Source: Apostichopus japonicus
Lineage: Eukaryota > Echinodermata > Holothuroidea > Aspidochirotida > Stichopodidae
Assembly (NCBI RefSeq): GCF_037975245.1
Contig: NC_092571.1
Coordinates: forward strand, 13,544,917 to 13,608,916
Reading direction: 5' to 3'
DNA: 64,000 nucleotides
The translations under genes and the position numbers were made by a program. Positions 45,701 to 57,734 of this stretch are shown piece after piece (positions within the stretch are counted from its first letter, which is position 1; the number at the start of each line of letters is the position of its first letter). Under the pieces are notes generated by a model that had not been told where the DNA came from, did no database searches, and saw nothing but the letters and a program-made list of their open reading frames with translations.

Positions 45701-48325
45701 TTTCCAACTCTCTCAGTCCGCTGAATGTATAAGCGTCATTAGGCTGGGAAATAGACAAACCACAAATCACAGAGACTGCTGTGTAATTTTAATAGAGACA
45801 TACAAAATATTAAAGACCAGAAAAGTAAGATAGAGATGAGTAGGATGTAACGGAGACTCACGTTTGAAGCATTTAATATTAGCGTAGCCAGGCGATGGCG
45901 TTTGGGCCGGAGGGGTTGGTGAGCCTGTAGGCGGACCGTATATTGTGTGTCAACGTGGGGATGTATGTCGTCGTGGCTGTGCGTGTCATGTAAAAAAAAG
46001 AGAACATAATATTATACATATTCTTCTGATTACACATGTGTTGGTTGACTGTAGACTACCTAGATGTACACCCTCATATAGTATTACAGTCATTATATTT
46101 ATTACTCTCTTTTTACTCTACTTCAGTGGAAGAAATAAAGTGCGTAGAATTGTGAAGAAACGTTCGTTCTTTTCTTTTCGCGATAAATTCACCAAAATTG
46201 CTGTGTATTTCAGTTCAATGAAATCATTAATAACAAAACAAAAGCAAGTAGGATGCTTGATATTTGTGCTTTAATCTGTCACGGTTTTGTAGTCTGACTT
46301 TTTTCCTGAAGATCCTCTTACTGAGATTTGAAGTTTATCTTATCTGTCAACCACCGTAAGTTAACTGATATTTAAAGTAGATTCTTAAACCGTAGCTATT
46401 CCAGGTAAAACGACGCGTTTTGGTTAGCAAAGAGTGAAATGCTAGGGCGGATATCAGAGGACACTTACGGCGAGTAACCTGTACACCTTACCAATGAGAA
46501 GATTGTCTTTGTTATAACTTCAATAAAATGAGTGTTGAAGGTACCACGAGGTTAGTTCATGAGAGGTCCGCGAAGTGCCCGATGAAATATGAACCTAGAG
46601 TCAAGGGAATCGGTGATACGGAGAATTGATATAAGATGAGTTCTACCGCTGGTAGTTGGGTCATGCTTTTGAAAGTTGATCCTGCTTTCTATAGCATATC
46701 TGTAAATAATGCGCCTACCGCATAGTGATCACCTGTATAATTCATTTAACTAATTTAAACACCATTATGAAACAATGCATATAGATTGACAAATACTAAG
46801 CAATCTATCCAGACCGCAATACGCTACATGAATTTCAATCACAAATAAAAAACAATATAATAAAAGCAAAACCCAAATAACTAATTATGAACGCAAACAC
46901 CGATAAAACATAAAATAATGAATTTTACTTGGTTACAGCGTAAACTAGTTCTCTAAAACACGACATCACATTGCCCCAAACACCAGTAGGAAGAGATCCA
47001 CAACCTCTTAAACACCTATAATATATCTTGAGTCAATAAAAAAAAACTAATATCACAAAATCAGAAAGCACTCAAAAGGATATGTACAAAACCGAGGAGA
47101 GAAGTAACGGCACATCTGGAATCGTAAAGAATACTCATTCTGTCCTACGGAATAATCAATAATTTGACCTTAACGGCTAGCCAGACGATACCAAGAAAGG
47201 TCTCTTAAAGCAAAATATGATCAGAAATGATGATAAAAGAAACACATTGAACACCAAACGATTGTCTATAGAGTCTAGCACAAATACTAAAAATGATATT
47301 TCCAGAACCACAGAGACGTTTACAAACCCTTAACTATAATATACATAACGACGGAAAATACTTGTAATTGTCAAATGTCAGTATTCTACCATAAGGATCG
47401 GTTTGTAAAGGTATATTATATAATAAATGTTATCATTTTCTCTTCTCTGATTATCTTGTCGTATGATACACTTAATTTTGAAATGGTGGTTGCCATTCAT
47501 TTTCATTTAACAATTTAAATATTCGTTCAGCATAGTTATAGTTTTGTCTTTTATATTCGATTCAATGATTAAAAAGTCAGGTGAATATTCATTGTTTCTT
47601 ATTCGAATAATGTTTGATCAAGTGTAGAATAAATGAAGGAAGTGATTTCATTTCTTGATCGAAACAGTTTTGGGTAACTTATTTTCGTAGGAAAGGTAAT
47701 ATAGACACCTAATCTGCTTCCTGGTTTTACTTTCATAATTCAGAGCATACTCATTTTAAATATATTGATTTTTTTTTTTTAACGAAGATGACACATAATC
47801 ACATTTGGTGTCATTAATACTTTCACTTAACCAGGAAATAATATACTAATAACTATAAAGCAGTTTAATTTTACTTTCCCATCCGTTGATGAATGATCAA
47901 TATACTCTTGTTGTTTGTTAGAGTACATGACGCTGACGTTCATTAACATGCTGTTACCTGATTTCTTCATCAAGCAAATCGAAAGTCCATTAAACATGAC
48001 ATTATTTCTTGTGAATCACTGTTACTTCAGAGAGGTGTCTACAATACACCCTTTGTTCAATTAAATCAGTAAAACAATATTTTGAAACTTCTTGACGCCT
48101 GTTTCTCACTTTCAGCTAACGCAGCTGTTTGGGCTAACCAAAGGTAATAACAAGATCCAAACATACACGTTTTATTTGATACCACTTTACTGATTATATA
48201 ATTAGTATTAAGTATTATTATATGATTTTAAATCAGTTCGTGAACAATGTTCGGAGGTTTGAATGACGCCTGTTTCGCACTTTCAGCTTACTCAGCCGTT
48301 TGGGCTGATCAAAGGCATGACATAC
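42734..48325. other. Long non-coding stretch
   Basis: It is the counterpart of 15.85-21.47 kb. A G run lies near 43,050. No gene, RNA or recognised element is supportable. Confidence 0.5.
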
Positions 48326-48606
48326 CAGTGGCGTAGCTGGGGGGAGGGGCAAGGGAGGATACGTGCCCCGGGTTAAGAGGGCGCTGTAATGGGAGAATGA
48401 GAGTATAAAAAGAAGCACTTTTTAGAAAAACATGATGAATTGATGTTTGTCGTCAGGAATGAATATTTTCCAGCTACAGAATCTGAACTGAATGTAGTTG
48501 TTTTTATTAAAAAATTTATAGATTGTGATTTCTCCAGTCCATTTCGACCGTTTTCTCTCTTTTTTTTATAATTCTGTTCTGTATTCTGTAATGACTACAT
48601 GACACG
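48326..48606. mobile_element. hAT-like MITE, right end missing
   Basis: It starts CAGTGGCGTAGCTGGGGGG and matches the left part of 21,480-21,988. It breaks off at the point where unit 3 begins (TACATAAACAAAC), which marks a deletion in this copy. Confidence 0.6.
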
Positions 48607-49737
48607 GTACATAAACAAACTTTAAATTATAATTATAATTTTACTTATCCAACCCAATCAACCACACTGTTAATAGAATTTAAATCAATAATGGCATTGA
48701 AAAAAATTAAATTTAACTTAAAGAGATGCTTTAAGCACAACTATATATGTTAAAGCACTTATTTATTGGTTTCAAAAATAGTATTACTATCAAATAAATC
48801 ATTATTTTTTAAATGTGATGTAATAACAGCAACCGTTGTTCTTTTTTTGAAGTAGTTGATGACCTATCAAGAGAAGAAGTTATATTAAACAAATTACGAA
48901 TTGGATGAAGCATGTTTTCCTATATTTTGTTCATGAAAAAACACAATACTTTCGTCCCCCGCATAATGGTTTAAGTTTTTAAATGCATTTAACAGCCACT
49001 GCGAAACTCGCAATGGCAAAAACTTACTTATTTTATTGTTACTCCTTTCGTAACTACCGAGCTGTCTGGAATGTGTTGAAAAGAATCCCTACAAAGAAAA
49101 ATCTCTGTTTATCCGAGACAGGATCACTTAACTTATTCATGAGAGTATCATAAAAGTACAGTGTACTTTGTTTTGTTATTAAACATTGTTTGACATTGAA
49201 AGATTAAAAACAAATCAATTAAGGAAGTGATATGTTCACGAATCAAAGCAACTATTTAAATCGTTAGCCTGTATGTGGGAAAACAGAAGAGAAATTATAC
49301 TCCTATGTTTTACTTTCAAAATTGAAAGCATGGTCAGTTTAAAAAAGTTGCAATTACATTTTCTCACGAATGACCTTTATAACCATTCTTTACAATAACC
49401 TTTTATAGTTTATATTAACTTTATAAACTTTGAATTAAATTGTGTAGATTCTTTTCAAATGCTATAACAAATGAATACCTCTATCGATACACAACAATTT
49501 AACGCTCTCTTTGGATTCTGTGATGATTGTATTCATTGATCGTTATAGCATTAAACTTATATTCGTGACACAAAATAGCAGTTATAATGTTAGTGTTAAT
49601 ATTACGCTAATGAATGTTACAGCAATAAAATATGCAAATACTGAACTAGAAATTTTCATACAGAATGTCGCTGTCTTGTTTTCTTTAAGATACATTTCCC
49701 CGTTCAAATAACGTAATGACTTAAAGTAATGACTAAC
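48607..49737. other. Start of unit 3, non-coding
   Basis: It is the counterpart of 26,921-27,996. No gene is supportable. Confidence 0.5.
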
Positions 49738-50125
49738 CTTGATCGGATCTAGAGATGTTAAATTCACATATGTCATCGTACTGTGATGTAGAAAGGGACT
49801 CAAACTGTTCCTGGGTACAGATGCGTCCAATGGTTGAGTTCTGATCACAATAAGTAACGTAGACTAAAAGCTCTTTAGTCCGTTATTAATGTGTAATGTT
49901 TCCGATAATCACAGCCCTCGCATTGGATTACTTACAGAGTTATCGGTGGAAACCCGTCTGTTATTGATAAGATAGGGCGACGTGTTATAGGATGGAGATG
50001 AGGAAAGGCCTTGACAAATAAGAGGTGTAGAAGGCTGGTATAATGTAAAGAGTTGTTAGATGTGATGAGAGTAAAGTGTATACGCGAGTTATCATCAGCC
50101 TATGATATATGATAAGTAGAAACAC
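49738..50125 (-). pseudogene. D3: truncated A-like Ig relic
   Basis: It is near-identical to D2, with the second Ig domain broken by indels. The donor has weakened to AAG|GTTAGT. No start or signal peptide is present. Confidence 0.7.
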
Positions 50126-50599
50126 ATGAGAGCGTTTTACTGTACTTTAATAATTATCTTGTTAGGAATTCACTGTTTATGCGTACATCGATAGTAAACG
50201 TATTTGATACTTGAGTCTGTGAGGGATAAAAACACTGAAATACGAAAATGTTGTGAGGCAAGACAACCTTGACCTTAGAATACTTTTCATATATTTAATG
50301 AGACGGAATTGATCTTGTGCGTGATAGTAAGTTGTGGACTGCATGAAAAACGAACAACAACATTACAAGACACCCATGTCTCTTTTGTAAGCCGACGAGG
50401 AGTGTGCATAAGTTTAAAACTTTATGCGGTACTATTACCAGCCCTATCGACGGAGAAATTATTCCAACCAGGATGCCAAAAGTATCACTCTCCCACGAAA
50501 TATAATTTAAAGAGTGCTAAGCAATTTATGACTGCAACCCAATTTACTGGGCCAATAATTTCGGGATTATCCCCAGCCCACTCCTGCCTGTTTATATAT
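50126..50599. other. Non-coding stretch between D3 and C3
   Basis: It is the counterpart of 28.4-28.98 kb with about 130 bases missing next to C3. No gene is supportable. Confidence 0.45.
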
Positions 50600-51405
50600 A
50601 TGTCTTTGGAACTTCCCAAGCACAACTATTAGAGTAACTGGTGATGGACATGAAGTCCAAGTGTCCCTGAGTAGCGACAAAGCCAACTGTTGAATTACCA
50701 CTACACGAGGTAATATAAATTTTAAACACATTAAATGTTACCTTTAAGTGAATAATAGTGATTCTCAAATTTCCCTCATTTCAATAACAAGCAACTGGAT
50801 ATATTTGTCTGGTCTGGAACATGTCAGTTCAAAGTAAAAGTTATTATTCTGAAGTAAAGTAAGAGTTTCATGTCACAGAGGAGAGGTGAAAGAGGATGAT
50901 AAATTGTAAACATACGGTAAGTATGCTGTAGGAGAGTAGCATGTATAATATTATGATCATAATCGACCAATGGCACTTGATACGTTCCAGCATCTTCTGG
51001 TTGGAGGTTTAGAACTGTAAAACTAAAATCATAAAAATGCGATGAATAATTTTCAAGTGAGTAATTAAAACAAATATTGATTGACTATATGCTCACCATT
51101 TGACCATAACAGCTCAGTTTCAGCAAAAGTACGGGTAGATGTCACTCCGATGTGGGCCATCTCAGTGAAGTTCAACTGAAATCGAAGTATATATATATAT
51201 ATATTATATATATATATATATATAATTCATATTTATATGAAAAGGAAATATCTCAGAAGGCAAAGTCACATCTTACAACAGAATAAAAACCTGTCAATCT
51301 GATAGCTGGTCCATCTTGACAATTAAAATTACAATCGATACACTCAGACAATGACATTTACTGGGACATTACGACGAATAAAATGAAAAATTGTAAAATC
51401 TCCAT
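50600..51405 (-). pseudogene. C3: two-Ig-domain gene, decayed, donor lost
   Basis: It aligns with C2 but lacks the splice donor, removed by the deletion at about 50,598. It has a stop in the leader, the shared TGA at 51,254-51,256, and an expanded TA repeat (about 51,187-51,225) in the loop after the B-strand cysteine, plus further indels. Confidence 0.8.
51187..51225. repeat. TA microsatellite inside C3
   Basis: This is a nearly pure TA run of about 38 bases. It is longer than the matching tracts in C1 (about 2375-2390) and C2 (about 29,584-29,595), and sits in the loop following the GCD cysteine. Confidence 0.85.
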
Positions 51406-51595
51406 TTGTAAAGATATCTGATCTTTAACAATGATTATCCTGTACGTTACGAACACCGCTGTCTAAATCTGCAGTGTCATCTTTAACAATGTTTACGCTG
51501 TGCTTTAAAGCGACCGCCGACTAACTTTGCAGTGAAGTCTTCTTTCGATAGAAACCAATAGTAGACAGAAGGTATTCTAGAAGAGGTTAAGGATT

Positions 51596-51607
51596 GTGCG
51601 CATGCAC
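51596..51607. promoter_or_regulatory. NRF-1-like palindrome upstream of C3
   Basis: GTGCGCATGCAC is identical to the C2 site and about 190 bases before the ATG. Confidence 0.5.
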
Positions 51608-53108
51608 GGAAGTGTTAACACAGGAAAATAAAATACTTTGGTCACAGTATTCAGTGAAATAATATTAGTAATTTTCAATTCCTGTTAATCTGCCTTCGGA
51701 GTGTTGATTGTAGAAGGCAAAGAATCAATGTTTATTTTTCTCGCTTATCCTTTCAATGCTCAGCTTACCATTTGTTACTCTCAGAGAATGGATGATGATA
51801 AATCTCTTTCATAGTTTCCATTTGCAAACCATATGACTATATGACAGTAATGTGTTTATATACAGGTAAATATAAACTAAACGCTGGTTATGCGAAATAA
51901 TCCTCTGACGCTGTACAAAGCTTTTGCGCCCGGTGCTTGGCTAAGTAACTTTTAAATGTTAAAGAATCGAAATCTCATTGATATTTCAATGAAATACTGC
52001 GTGAAATCTTAAAAAAATGAAACGAAAATCGCCTTCAATCTGAAAAGCGAATGTCACACTGACAAGGTTGTGCAGAGATGTCGGTGGTTTTCTTAAAAAA
52101 CAAACGGATGTGAACTGAATATGACAGAATGTTTCACATAGTGAACGTAGGGCAAGCAATGTCGCTTATTCCACTATTTAATTCTACCATGAGCCCACAC
52201 TACATCTTCACCCATTCGGCATACACCAAAACGGTAACAACAGTCCACTTTTAATTACAAAAATATGCTGCCTCAACTAGGTCACCACACAAAGGTTATA
52301 AGTATTTCCTAATATTTGTCCTAATATTTGTCCTAAAACTTGTCATTTAGCCTTTGAAGAAGATCCTGCTAGAATCGAACGTCAGGCCAACTTACTTTTA
52401 CACATGCTCCCACACAGGCTCTCTAGTGGATAAGCAGTTTGCTAACAGTTTTATTTTATTCTAATATTTTCATCATACTATTTTAGGCCCTAAGGTCAAA
52501 ATCTTATGTGAATCATGCAATTGTGCCGTCGTCCATGGTTATAACATGTTCTAATGTAGCTATATCCGCCACTGTGTGCAGGGTCTCCGTTTCTTAAAAT
52601 TGAAGACTATTAAACAACATAACAAGACTTCTTTGTATCACTGTACTTATCAATAAATATCACTTGAAGAAAGTTCACGTGTTTTTGTACGTTAGCGTTG
52701 AACGTTTACAAAAATGAACCTGGCAATGACAGGACAGGAATATCAGGAGGCGCCTGTAAAATGGAGCTTGGGATCAAAAACAAGAAGTCCCTTAACCATA
52801 CCCACCAGCCCACCGACTTCGGAGCAACGTGTGCAAGGAAACACTGGGCTTAAAGTCATTTTGGATTAAAATTGGATACTTCAACATTAACGGGGAATAA
52901 GCAGTTAGAAAAGTAAAAGCTTCTGTTGGTGCGATTTAGTATTCAGAAATTGGTCTTGAATAGTTTGTTAAATTTGAACGATTTTTTTCTTCTTGGTGTG
53001 GGGGGGTATATTTATATGTTAAGCGATGGCTATACAAATAATGAATAGACACTTTTCTCTTTCATAGCATTTGCGTACACGGTTGATAATAAAAATGACA
53101 AGAAACTC
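51608..53108. other. Non-coding interval between C3 and A3
   Basis: It is the close counterpart of 29.98-31.5 kb. No gene or downstream A exon is supportable. Confidence 0.5.
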
Positions 53109-53110
53109 AC

Positions 53111-53945
53111 CTGGATTACTTTTAGAGATGTTAAACTCACATCGGCCAGAATACTGCGGTGTAGAAAAGAACTCCAGCTGTTCCTGAGTAGCGATGCATC
53201 CAACGATTGAGTTCTGATCACAAGACATGACGTTAATAGAAAGCTCTTGAATACCGTTATCATCTATGTAATGTTTCTGAAAATCACAGCCGTCGGGCTC
53301 AATCATTTCCAGATTTATCGGTGGAAACCCGTTTGTTATTGAACAAGATATAGTTACGTGGTAAGAGCCAGATGGGGACGAGGAGGGGCCTTGACAAACA
53401 AGAGGTGTAGAAGGCTGGTATACTGCAAAGAGATGATATGTGTGATGAGAGTAAAGAGTATACGGAGAGTCAGCATCAGTCAATGACAGATGATAAGTAC
53501 CAGCATCCTCTCGTTGAAGGTTTAAGATGGCGAAAGAAAAATCAACCTTAGTAATTTTAGGCCTGTAGTTGGACCGCTCTTTCTCGATATAGTCTACTTT
53601 TTCTTGAAATAAATATCGATTGACTGTCTGATTCAGTCTCATTTGTATACCGTTGTAGGAGTAAGTCCCTTTAGAGGGAACGCCTCCATTAGTACGTCCG
53701 GTAAAGTTCATCACTACTCGTAAACCATATAAATGTACATAAATTTCATTTATAGATAATTGAATATGATCTCTATTAACAGCAATATCCGGGAACGAGA
53801 AGTCACAGCCTAGCATAGCGTAGCATTCCTTTGAATTTACTGTTTGTCCTTCTGTGCAGTGATAGTTACAACCGATTACGTTACAAGCATATAATACCAG
53901 GAAGAAGGCAAGATGCAAGAACTTTGAAACAATGAAACCATCCAT
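53111..53945 (-). CDS. A3: signal peptide plus two Ig domains
   Basis: The exon encodes about 278 residues, the same length as A2. Signal peptide (AFFLVLYACNVIG), cluster CNYHC...ECYAMLGCD, V-like domain 1 with a long loop (AVNRDHIQLSINEIYVHLYG), LNQTVNRYLF, DAGTYHLSL, the YQPSTPLVC linker, and domain 2 with six cysteines ending FNISKSNPG. The donor is CCAG|GTGAGT, phase 1. If unspliced, the frame runs on to a hydrophobic EFLVIFIINRVRK, which A2 shares; this could be a short membrane-proximal tail or chance. Upstream DNA is the most diverged of the three A copies. Confidence 0.85.
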
Positions 53946-54053
53946 GTTTTAATAACTAACGCCTTTTGAAGTTGTCCAACGTCGCAGACGTGCGTTTGTA
54001 GCTACATTCATTTGACAACCCATATAATAGATATGAAGTGATGTTTGTTTCAA

Positions 54054-54063
54054 TGCGCATGCG
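54054..54063. promoter_or_regulatory. NRF-1-like palindrome upstream of A3
   Basis: TGCGCATGCG lies 109 bases before the A3 ATG. It stays intact although nearby bases differ from A1 and A2. Confidence 0.6.
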
Positions 54064-55243
54064 TTAATTTGCCTTCAACTCTGCATAACTGGAATTATAT
54101 TTCGGACATTAAAACATGCAAGAGTTTGTTTCAGTTTAAAAATCATTGTATTTTTATTTGAGCAGTTATATTAGCTATAAAATAATGCTTTTAATATAAC
54201 ATTGTTATTTAATGAAATAAATATATGTGTGGTTATATATGTGTGTGTGAAGGGTTCGTTGTCCTTGTTTTGTGTTATTGCTATTGATTTCATTCTTATA
54301 CGTGGCTTTTGACACAGTACCCTCCAGTAACCTCAAATCGAGTTTTAGTATGTAACGAATGTCACTACAGAACTATACTTGTACTGAATTAGACAAAGAA
54401 AAACACATGACGGGAATACAACGTTGGACTTCAAATAAAGCACTGACAGAGCCAAGGCATATAGACATTATTTTCACAATTTTAATGTGACACAAAACAG
54501 ACTGACTGCACCTGAGACTGATGACGCCCTCGCATTAAAATAATAAATAACAAAGATGAATTCGTGATCACTCCACCTTGATCTCCTCCTATTAACCAAA
54601 AAACGTAATAACAGTTTTTATTTTGTTTATATTGCTTATCCACGAGAATTCATATCACTATAGTTCTCGATCATTATTGAATTATTGTTAGTATTACTTT
54701 ATCACAGTTTAAATATAACAGGATCGTGGACTCATAAGGCAGTAAGATAAGTAAAACGCACTCACAAATAGTAACTCCATGATTTACCTTCGTTTTATTT
54801 TTTTGGCAGAATCCCTAGCCGACCCTTGCATATTGATTAATTTATGGAATTTAATTAATCGCATTGTGCCGTTATCAAGTTATTTATATCAACTTTGCAC
54901 ACCTCGATAACGAGAGTCCATGCCGGCTTTGAACTCAGTTCGTTTTCAAAGAATATGGCAACGCTTTGTCAAGAACTGAATACCAGTCGCCGTTTGGAAT
55001 GTCCTTTAACCCACCTTGCTTAATAACCATCCGTATAATTGTAGTTCTATAATGTGGAAATACATTAAAATTCACTTCAGAAAACGGAAAGACACATGAT
55101 AGCATCCCTGTGAACGAATATGTAAAGTGATTTCATATTTAACTCTCTACAGTAACGTTTTGCTAGATGTTTCAACGTCTAACACTAGATGGCTTTAAGT
55201 CAAACATAACAGGGTATGAGCAGATAAATGTTAGATAGAGCTT
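54064..55243. other. Non-coding interval between A3 and B3
   Basis: It is diverged but alignable with 7.06-8.47 kb. No Ig2 exon for B3 and no other gene is supportable. Confidence 0.5.
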
Positions 55244-55245
55244 AC

Positions 55246-55720
55246 CAAATAGACGGTAGGTGTGTTGCATTACATTCGGGCCGGCGGTTGAGTCGCTGTT
55301 TGTAGACTTAAGGTCAACTTGATAAGTTCCAGCATCGTCTAGTTGGATGTTTAGGATTGAGAAATAAAAGTTATAGCAGTAATGCCTATAGTTACAATAG
55401 AGGTTTTCTGCTTTGAAAAGATAACGATCATAGTTATGATCTTCATAATACCAGAACATTCCAGAGTAAAGAAAGGGAGCTCGAGGAACAGCATCATCGG
55501 TAGCCAGCTCGGTGAAGTTCAAATCTAATCTAAATATATATCTATATTCATATGATAATGAAATACTTGGAAATGATAAGTCACAGCCAACAACCACGTA
55601 ACAGTCTGTTGATTTTACTGTTGGTCCATCTTTACAATGATAATCACAATCAATATCTTTGGAAAATGACAACATTATTAGACAAATGAGAAAACAAGGT
55701 AAAACAGGTAAAAATCCCAT
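55246..55720 (-). CDS. B3: signal peptide plus single Ig domain exon
   Basis: The exon encodes about 158 residues. Signal peptide (FLICLIMLSFSKD), cluster CDYHC...DC...GCD, LNFTELA, YDRYLFKAENLYC, FSILNIQLDDAGTYQVDL and TYRLFG, ending TTTG|GTAAGC in phase 1. Two cysteines in the C'-E region (NLYCN, HYCYN) resemble those of B2. It is the oldest-diverged B copy yet still open, which argues that the B exon is under selection. Confidence 0.82.
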
Positions 55721-55860
55721 ATCGATAGATTACAGTAATGTAACAATTATTCACAGTAGTTATGTTGAATGTCGTAACTGCAACACTTAACGCATTCTGT
55801 CTGTAAAGCGAGGAGCGCTGTTTATTAATCAAAGCAAGGAGTCGTTATTAAGAACCACCC

Positions 55861-55872
55861 GTACATGCTCAC
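55861..55872. promoter_or_regulatory. Degraded NRF-1-like site upstream of B3
   Basis: GTACATGCTCAC stands where B1 and B2 have GTGCATGCGCAC; two CpG-containing positions are changed, as CpG decay would do. Confidence 0.4.
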
Positions 55873-57189
55873 ATGTGTTTTTTTCCATTTGAATAATATA
55901 TGTGCTGATTCAAAATGAAAGTGATCAGGATGACAAATTATTTTGATAGGTATGTCACAATGGAATTCACCTGAACCTATACTTTCGAGATAAGTAAGTC
56001 TGCTGATATATGTAGTGATATCATAACCTTTAACTGGTTATCTTAATGGATATAAAGCAGTTCAAATAGCTCGGATGATTTTATTCTATACATGCAAGTC
56101 AAACATGTATTTCTGGATTTTCTGTGTCTAGTGCATTTTACATAAATACTATCTAACTTAACCAGATTCACCAATGAATGAATTGTTACACATATCTATT
56201 AAAGACAGAAAACATGTCTTTGGGGCTAAAATGGAGAATCATTCAAAGCAAGCTTTTTATATTTCAACAACTTTACTACTACCAATTAATACTCAAAATA
56301 AGATATTTGTAAGCAGTCAAACTGAGACAACCCTCATAGATTTCGCAAACAATGACCTTTTTTATTACAATCGTACATAGTAGGCAATAAGTAGGCAACG
56401 CAGGTGGTTTTAGCCGTTTATTATACTAGTTTAGAGACAATATTTCATGTGTATTTTCAAGTTTTACAAGATAGTTAAAATAATATTATCATATATGTGA
56501 GACCAAAAACCGTCCATTGATTGCCTAGCTTATTTTCAACAATCAATTTTTCGGTCGAATGATCCAACAACAATGTGGAGTGCATCCTGTGCTAGAGAAT
56601 TGGAGTCCGGGAAATTACCTCATACCTGCCTCCCATCCAACCACCAAAACACATTAGAACGAGTTTGATGGCTATTTAATAATAATAATAGCCGAAACAA
56701 CCGGTAAATATGACGTGGTTAAAAAGTGGAGATTTCGTTCATGACTATGATTCAATCCTAATAAATCATGACTATGTTACGTCATTTCAGATGATACAAT
56801 TTGAAACAGTAAAGCTTCTTTAATATTTTTTCAACATTTGTGTTAATTACGCTTTATTTTGATTGGTAGATTTGCCAATCATATAAAATGATTAATCTAG
56901 AGCGTTTATGATAAATTGGTTAATATACTATAAGGATTACATATTCAGATCCTGGCTGGATCACTGGGTTGTGTCCTTTGGCTTATTCAATTACCTTTCT
57001 TCACTCCTGTGTGTGACAAGGGACTTAAGGTTTTGGTTATAATCAACATAGTTTAATGCATGGCTCATCCTATACGATTTCCAAGTCGATACTCATTCAA
57101 AACTGATATGTGTTATTTCTTAACATATTTTACATTTATGACCAGTTGCTACTGAGAAGGACGGAGAAGATAGTGGATGACACTTTACT
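55873..57189. other. Non-coding stretch of unit 3
   Basis: It is the diverged counterpart of 9.1-10.2 and 11.0-11.5 kb. The TIR element is absent at about 56,580-56,650. No gene is supportable. Confidence 0.5.
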
Positions 57190-57482
57190 ACAGAATCATC
57201 CCATTCTTACAAACGAAACTCAGGTCAAGCGAGCCAAAAAAGTACATGCGCCCAGCGACCTGCAGAGACAAGACGCCCAACCACCCACTGAAACATTAAA
57301 AAAATTACAAAAGGTCGACCAGTACGCAGTGAAACGAAGCCCCCCTCCCCAGCACACCACCGTCCAAAAAAGGCAGCCCCAGTTAAACGGCGAAAATCCC
57401 CTTCAACCTGAAGGCGGATGTCAGACTTCACCGCCTCCAGGACTGCCTGCCAACTGGCATGGCGGGTCACGTAAGAAGCACT
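57190..57482 (-). mobile_element. Tx1-type LINE 3' fragment with inverted 3' tip
   Basis: Most of it is the minus-strand 3' UTR and last ORF2 codons (to about 57,457). Immediately after comes GGCGGGTCACGTAAGAAGCAC, the LINE 3' terminus in plus orientation. It is a head-to-head composite. Confidence 0.65.
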
Positions 57483-57734
57483 TGAAGAACAGGATTTCTG
57501 CGACGGTTGACTCAACTGAGGCTATTTTACACCACGTTTGGCTTTCAAAGAGCAGTGTAGAACATTTGTTAACCTGTGAGTACTGTAGAGAGGCTTGTTT
57601 ACAAGTGATGAAAAGTTGCGACTTTCTTGGCTTAAACCCTTCAAGGTACGGAACATTACAGAAGTTACCACGAATAGCTAACGCTTCAGTTCTCAAGTGA
57701 AGGACAACGTTTACCCAGTGAAAACATCTACAAG

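Larger units (their letters stand above)
31801..53405. repeat. Tandem segmental duplication, copy II
   Basis: This is the second copy of the block, joined directly to copy I. It carries two insertions missing from copy I: a LINE 3' end at 39,098-39,377 and a U2-head SINE at 39,668-39,852. It lacks the LINE cluster found at 22.3-26.7 kb in copy I; the join at about 48,606 lies inside a hAT-like MITE. Its left junction falls in or near the Ig1/Ig2 linker of A2 and its right end in the same place of A3. DNA to the right of 53.4 kb is an older, more diverged unit. Confidence 0.75.

Noticed and set aside
51187-51225. TA run as an assembly artefact
   Set aside because: Shorter TA tracts occur at the same place in C1 and C2, so a real expanding microsatellite is more likely, though its exact length may be uncertain.
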